From Lepidurus packardi (lineage: Eukaryota > Arthropoda > Branchiopoda > Notostraca > Triopsidae), in the NCBI GenBank assembly GCA_023053545.1, contig JAKZAN010000006.1, positions 4,779,001 to 4,843,000 of the forward strand: DNA of 64,000 nucleotides, read 5' to 3'. Below the pieces are notes generated by a model that ran no database searches, was not told where the DNA came from, and was given only the letters and a program-made list of their open reading frames with translations. The position numbers and the translations under genes are program-made. This document shows positions 62,983 to 64,000 of the stretch, in pieces. How positions within the stretch are numbered: the stretch's first letter is position 1; every line of letters starts with the position of its first letter.

Positions 62983-64000
62983 GGCAAAAATGATGAATCT
63001 GCTTGTGAAATCATTCCAAGTCGCTTCCGTGATGGATTTACTGCTTTGAAAAGTCAAGGAAATGGGAATTGCTTTTATAATTCAGCTTCGCTGATATTGT
63101 TTGGTAATGAAGATCATGCCGATGAGATTCGTTGTCGAATTGTCGTTGAATTAATGACAAATAGTCAGCTTTATTCAGATCCAGGTCTTGGTTATGTCAG
63201 TGACAACCAAATTGCTAACATGGTGAATTTTACTGGCATTTATATGACGCGCTTTCTGTTTCCTGGTCTGGAGTTCCCAAACACTGATATCGGGAACGCG
63301 CAAAAGACTATAGTTATTTATGCGATGGAGCAGGCAAAGTCAGGGCAATACGCGTCATTAGTGTCTTTCGCTGCCTTGGCCAATGTTTGTCATAGGACCG
63401 TAGAGTCAGTTTATCCAGTTGTCGATGTTCCCTCAAGTAGTACGCATCACCCTGCCTTGCATTTCAATATGAATTTTGTCCCTATTGGTTGCAACAGCCC
63501 AGAAATTCTCCGAATTTTATGGTGTGGTGGAAACGTGGAAGCACATTTGCAGAAGAAAGAAGGGCGGTCAGTTCTTGCGTGTAGTTGGCAGCCGAAACAT
63601 TTTGTACCACTTTGCCCAAAGGTGGTCAGTTCTAGTCCGTATTCTGGTCAGTTTGCAGATCGCAGTTTCAAAATTGCAGCTAGTCGCAAAGGTGCTAAAT
63701 TGTCGAGGACAAAAGGTAAAACAGCAAATAAGTCAGATGAAGTTAGCGTTATTGATCTGGTCGTTGCTAGACCTGTTGGAGACATAAAGCAAGAGTCGGA
63801 CAGTGATTTCGAGAATCCCAACAGTAAAGAAAGGAATACCGAAACAAAACGTAAATGAGATTCTAGTTTGCCTAAACGGAGGTCAGTCAGTGATATTGTC
63901 ACATGTTCTGTTGATTCTCAAATTGAACAACAACAGAATCAAGCTGAGTTAAGGTGCAAAAAATGCAAAGCCGAGTTCACGAGGGTATTTAACTTAGAGC

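Larger units (their letters stand above)
59688..62984 (-). mobile_element. CR1/L2-type non-LTR retrotransposon, 5'-truncated, inserted in the OTU gene
   Basis: The element reads on the minus strand: a 5'-truncated ORF1 with zinc knuckles (62982-62626), an intact ORF2 (62568-59740), then a short 3' UTR. The UTR has a palindrome (AGGCTTTATAAAGCCT at about 59719-59734) and ends in an AATAATAATAATTACC-type microsatellite at 59688-59703. Endonuclease plus reverse transcriptase without RNase H, and a 3' hairpin with short repeats, are typical of the CR1/L2 group. Both flanks belong to one OTU reading frame, sharing only GG at the joints, so there is at most a 2-bp target duplication. Confidence 0.88.
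59443..64000 (+). pseudogene. OTU-protease-like gene, split by a retrotransposon and carrying a stop; runs off the window
   Basis: OTU proteins are papain-like cysteine proteases, usually deubiquitinases. The first part (59443-59687) starts MVSVLGFRGIGRLQRF and breaks in CYVG. The second (from about 62983) continues KNDESACEIIPSRFRDGFTA and carries the OTU cysteine box SQGNGNCFYNSASLILFG. Its C-terminal region has ILWCGGNVEAH and KHFVPL, matching the WGG and His boxes. The two parts are in one frame once the insert is removed. A TGA at 63856 ends the frame, but the same frame runs on (SSLPKRRSVSDIV) to a CKKCKAEFTRVF zinc-finger start at the window edge. The composition resembles multi-copy OTU/vertnin-like genes of invertebrates, which may themselves be mobile; that is inference. 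No intron is seen. Confidence 0.75.

Overview
The window is nuclear DNA of an animal, most likely an invertebrate. Nearly every gene is split by GT-AG introns whose shortest size is about 50 nt. The recognisable genes are animal or general eukaryotic families: semaphorin 5, YY1, U2AF1, SRPRA, FAM91A1, rhophilin and DDX1. The phylum cannot be fixed from the sequence alone. No bacterial, viral or CRISPR features were seen.

Layout, left to right: the tail of an unrecognised gene holding an 80-bp minisatellite (1-2.76 kb); a tRNA-derived SINE-like repeat (3.6 kb); SRPRA (minus, 4.5-7.0 kb); YY1 (minus, 8.1-9.4 kb), head to head with an MCFD2-like EF-hand gene (plus, 9.7-10.8 kb); U2AF1 (minus, 11.2-13.1 kb), tail to tail with MCFD2; a GPR180/TMEM145-family membrane protein (minus, 13.8-16.2 kb); a complete Sema5 gene with seven thrombospondin repeats (minus, 17.2-27.3 kb), with an inverted-repeat element in one intron; a repeat-bearing intergenic stretch (27.3-34 kb); FAM91A1 (plus, 34.2-38.1 kb); a tiny one-pass membrane protein (plus, 39.4 kb); rhophilin with a 7-kb first intron (minus, 40.4-52.1 kb); DDX1 (minus, 53.9-57.3 kb); a tandem array of tRNA-like SINE units (57.4-59 kb); and an OTU-protease-like gene (plus, 59.4 kb to the window edge) split by a CR1/L2-type non-LTR retrotransposon (minus, about 59.69-62.98 kb).

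For eight genes I joined exons at visible splice sites into open frames whose lengths fit their families: SRPRA 612 aa, YY1 346, U2AF1 240, the GPR180-like gene 515, Sema5 1061, FAM91A1 820, rhophilin 758 and DDX1 738. The genes are unrelated housekeeping and signalling loci (protein targeting, splicing, RNA helicase, ER export, trafficking, axon guidance, Rho signalling), so there is no operon-like logic.

The most unusual points are: an in-frame 90-nt candidate cassette exon inside U2AF1; a frame change in DDX1 that needs either a 28-nt intron or a 1-bp error; a retrotransposon insertion whose removal restores the OTU reading frame; and several undescribed repeat families.
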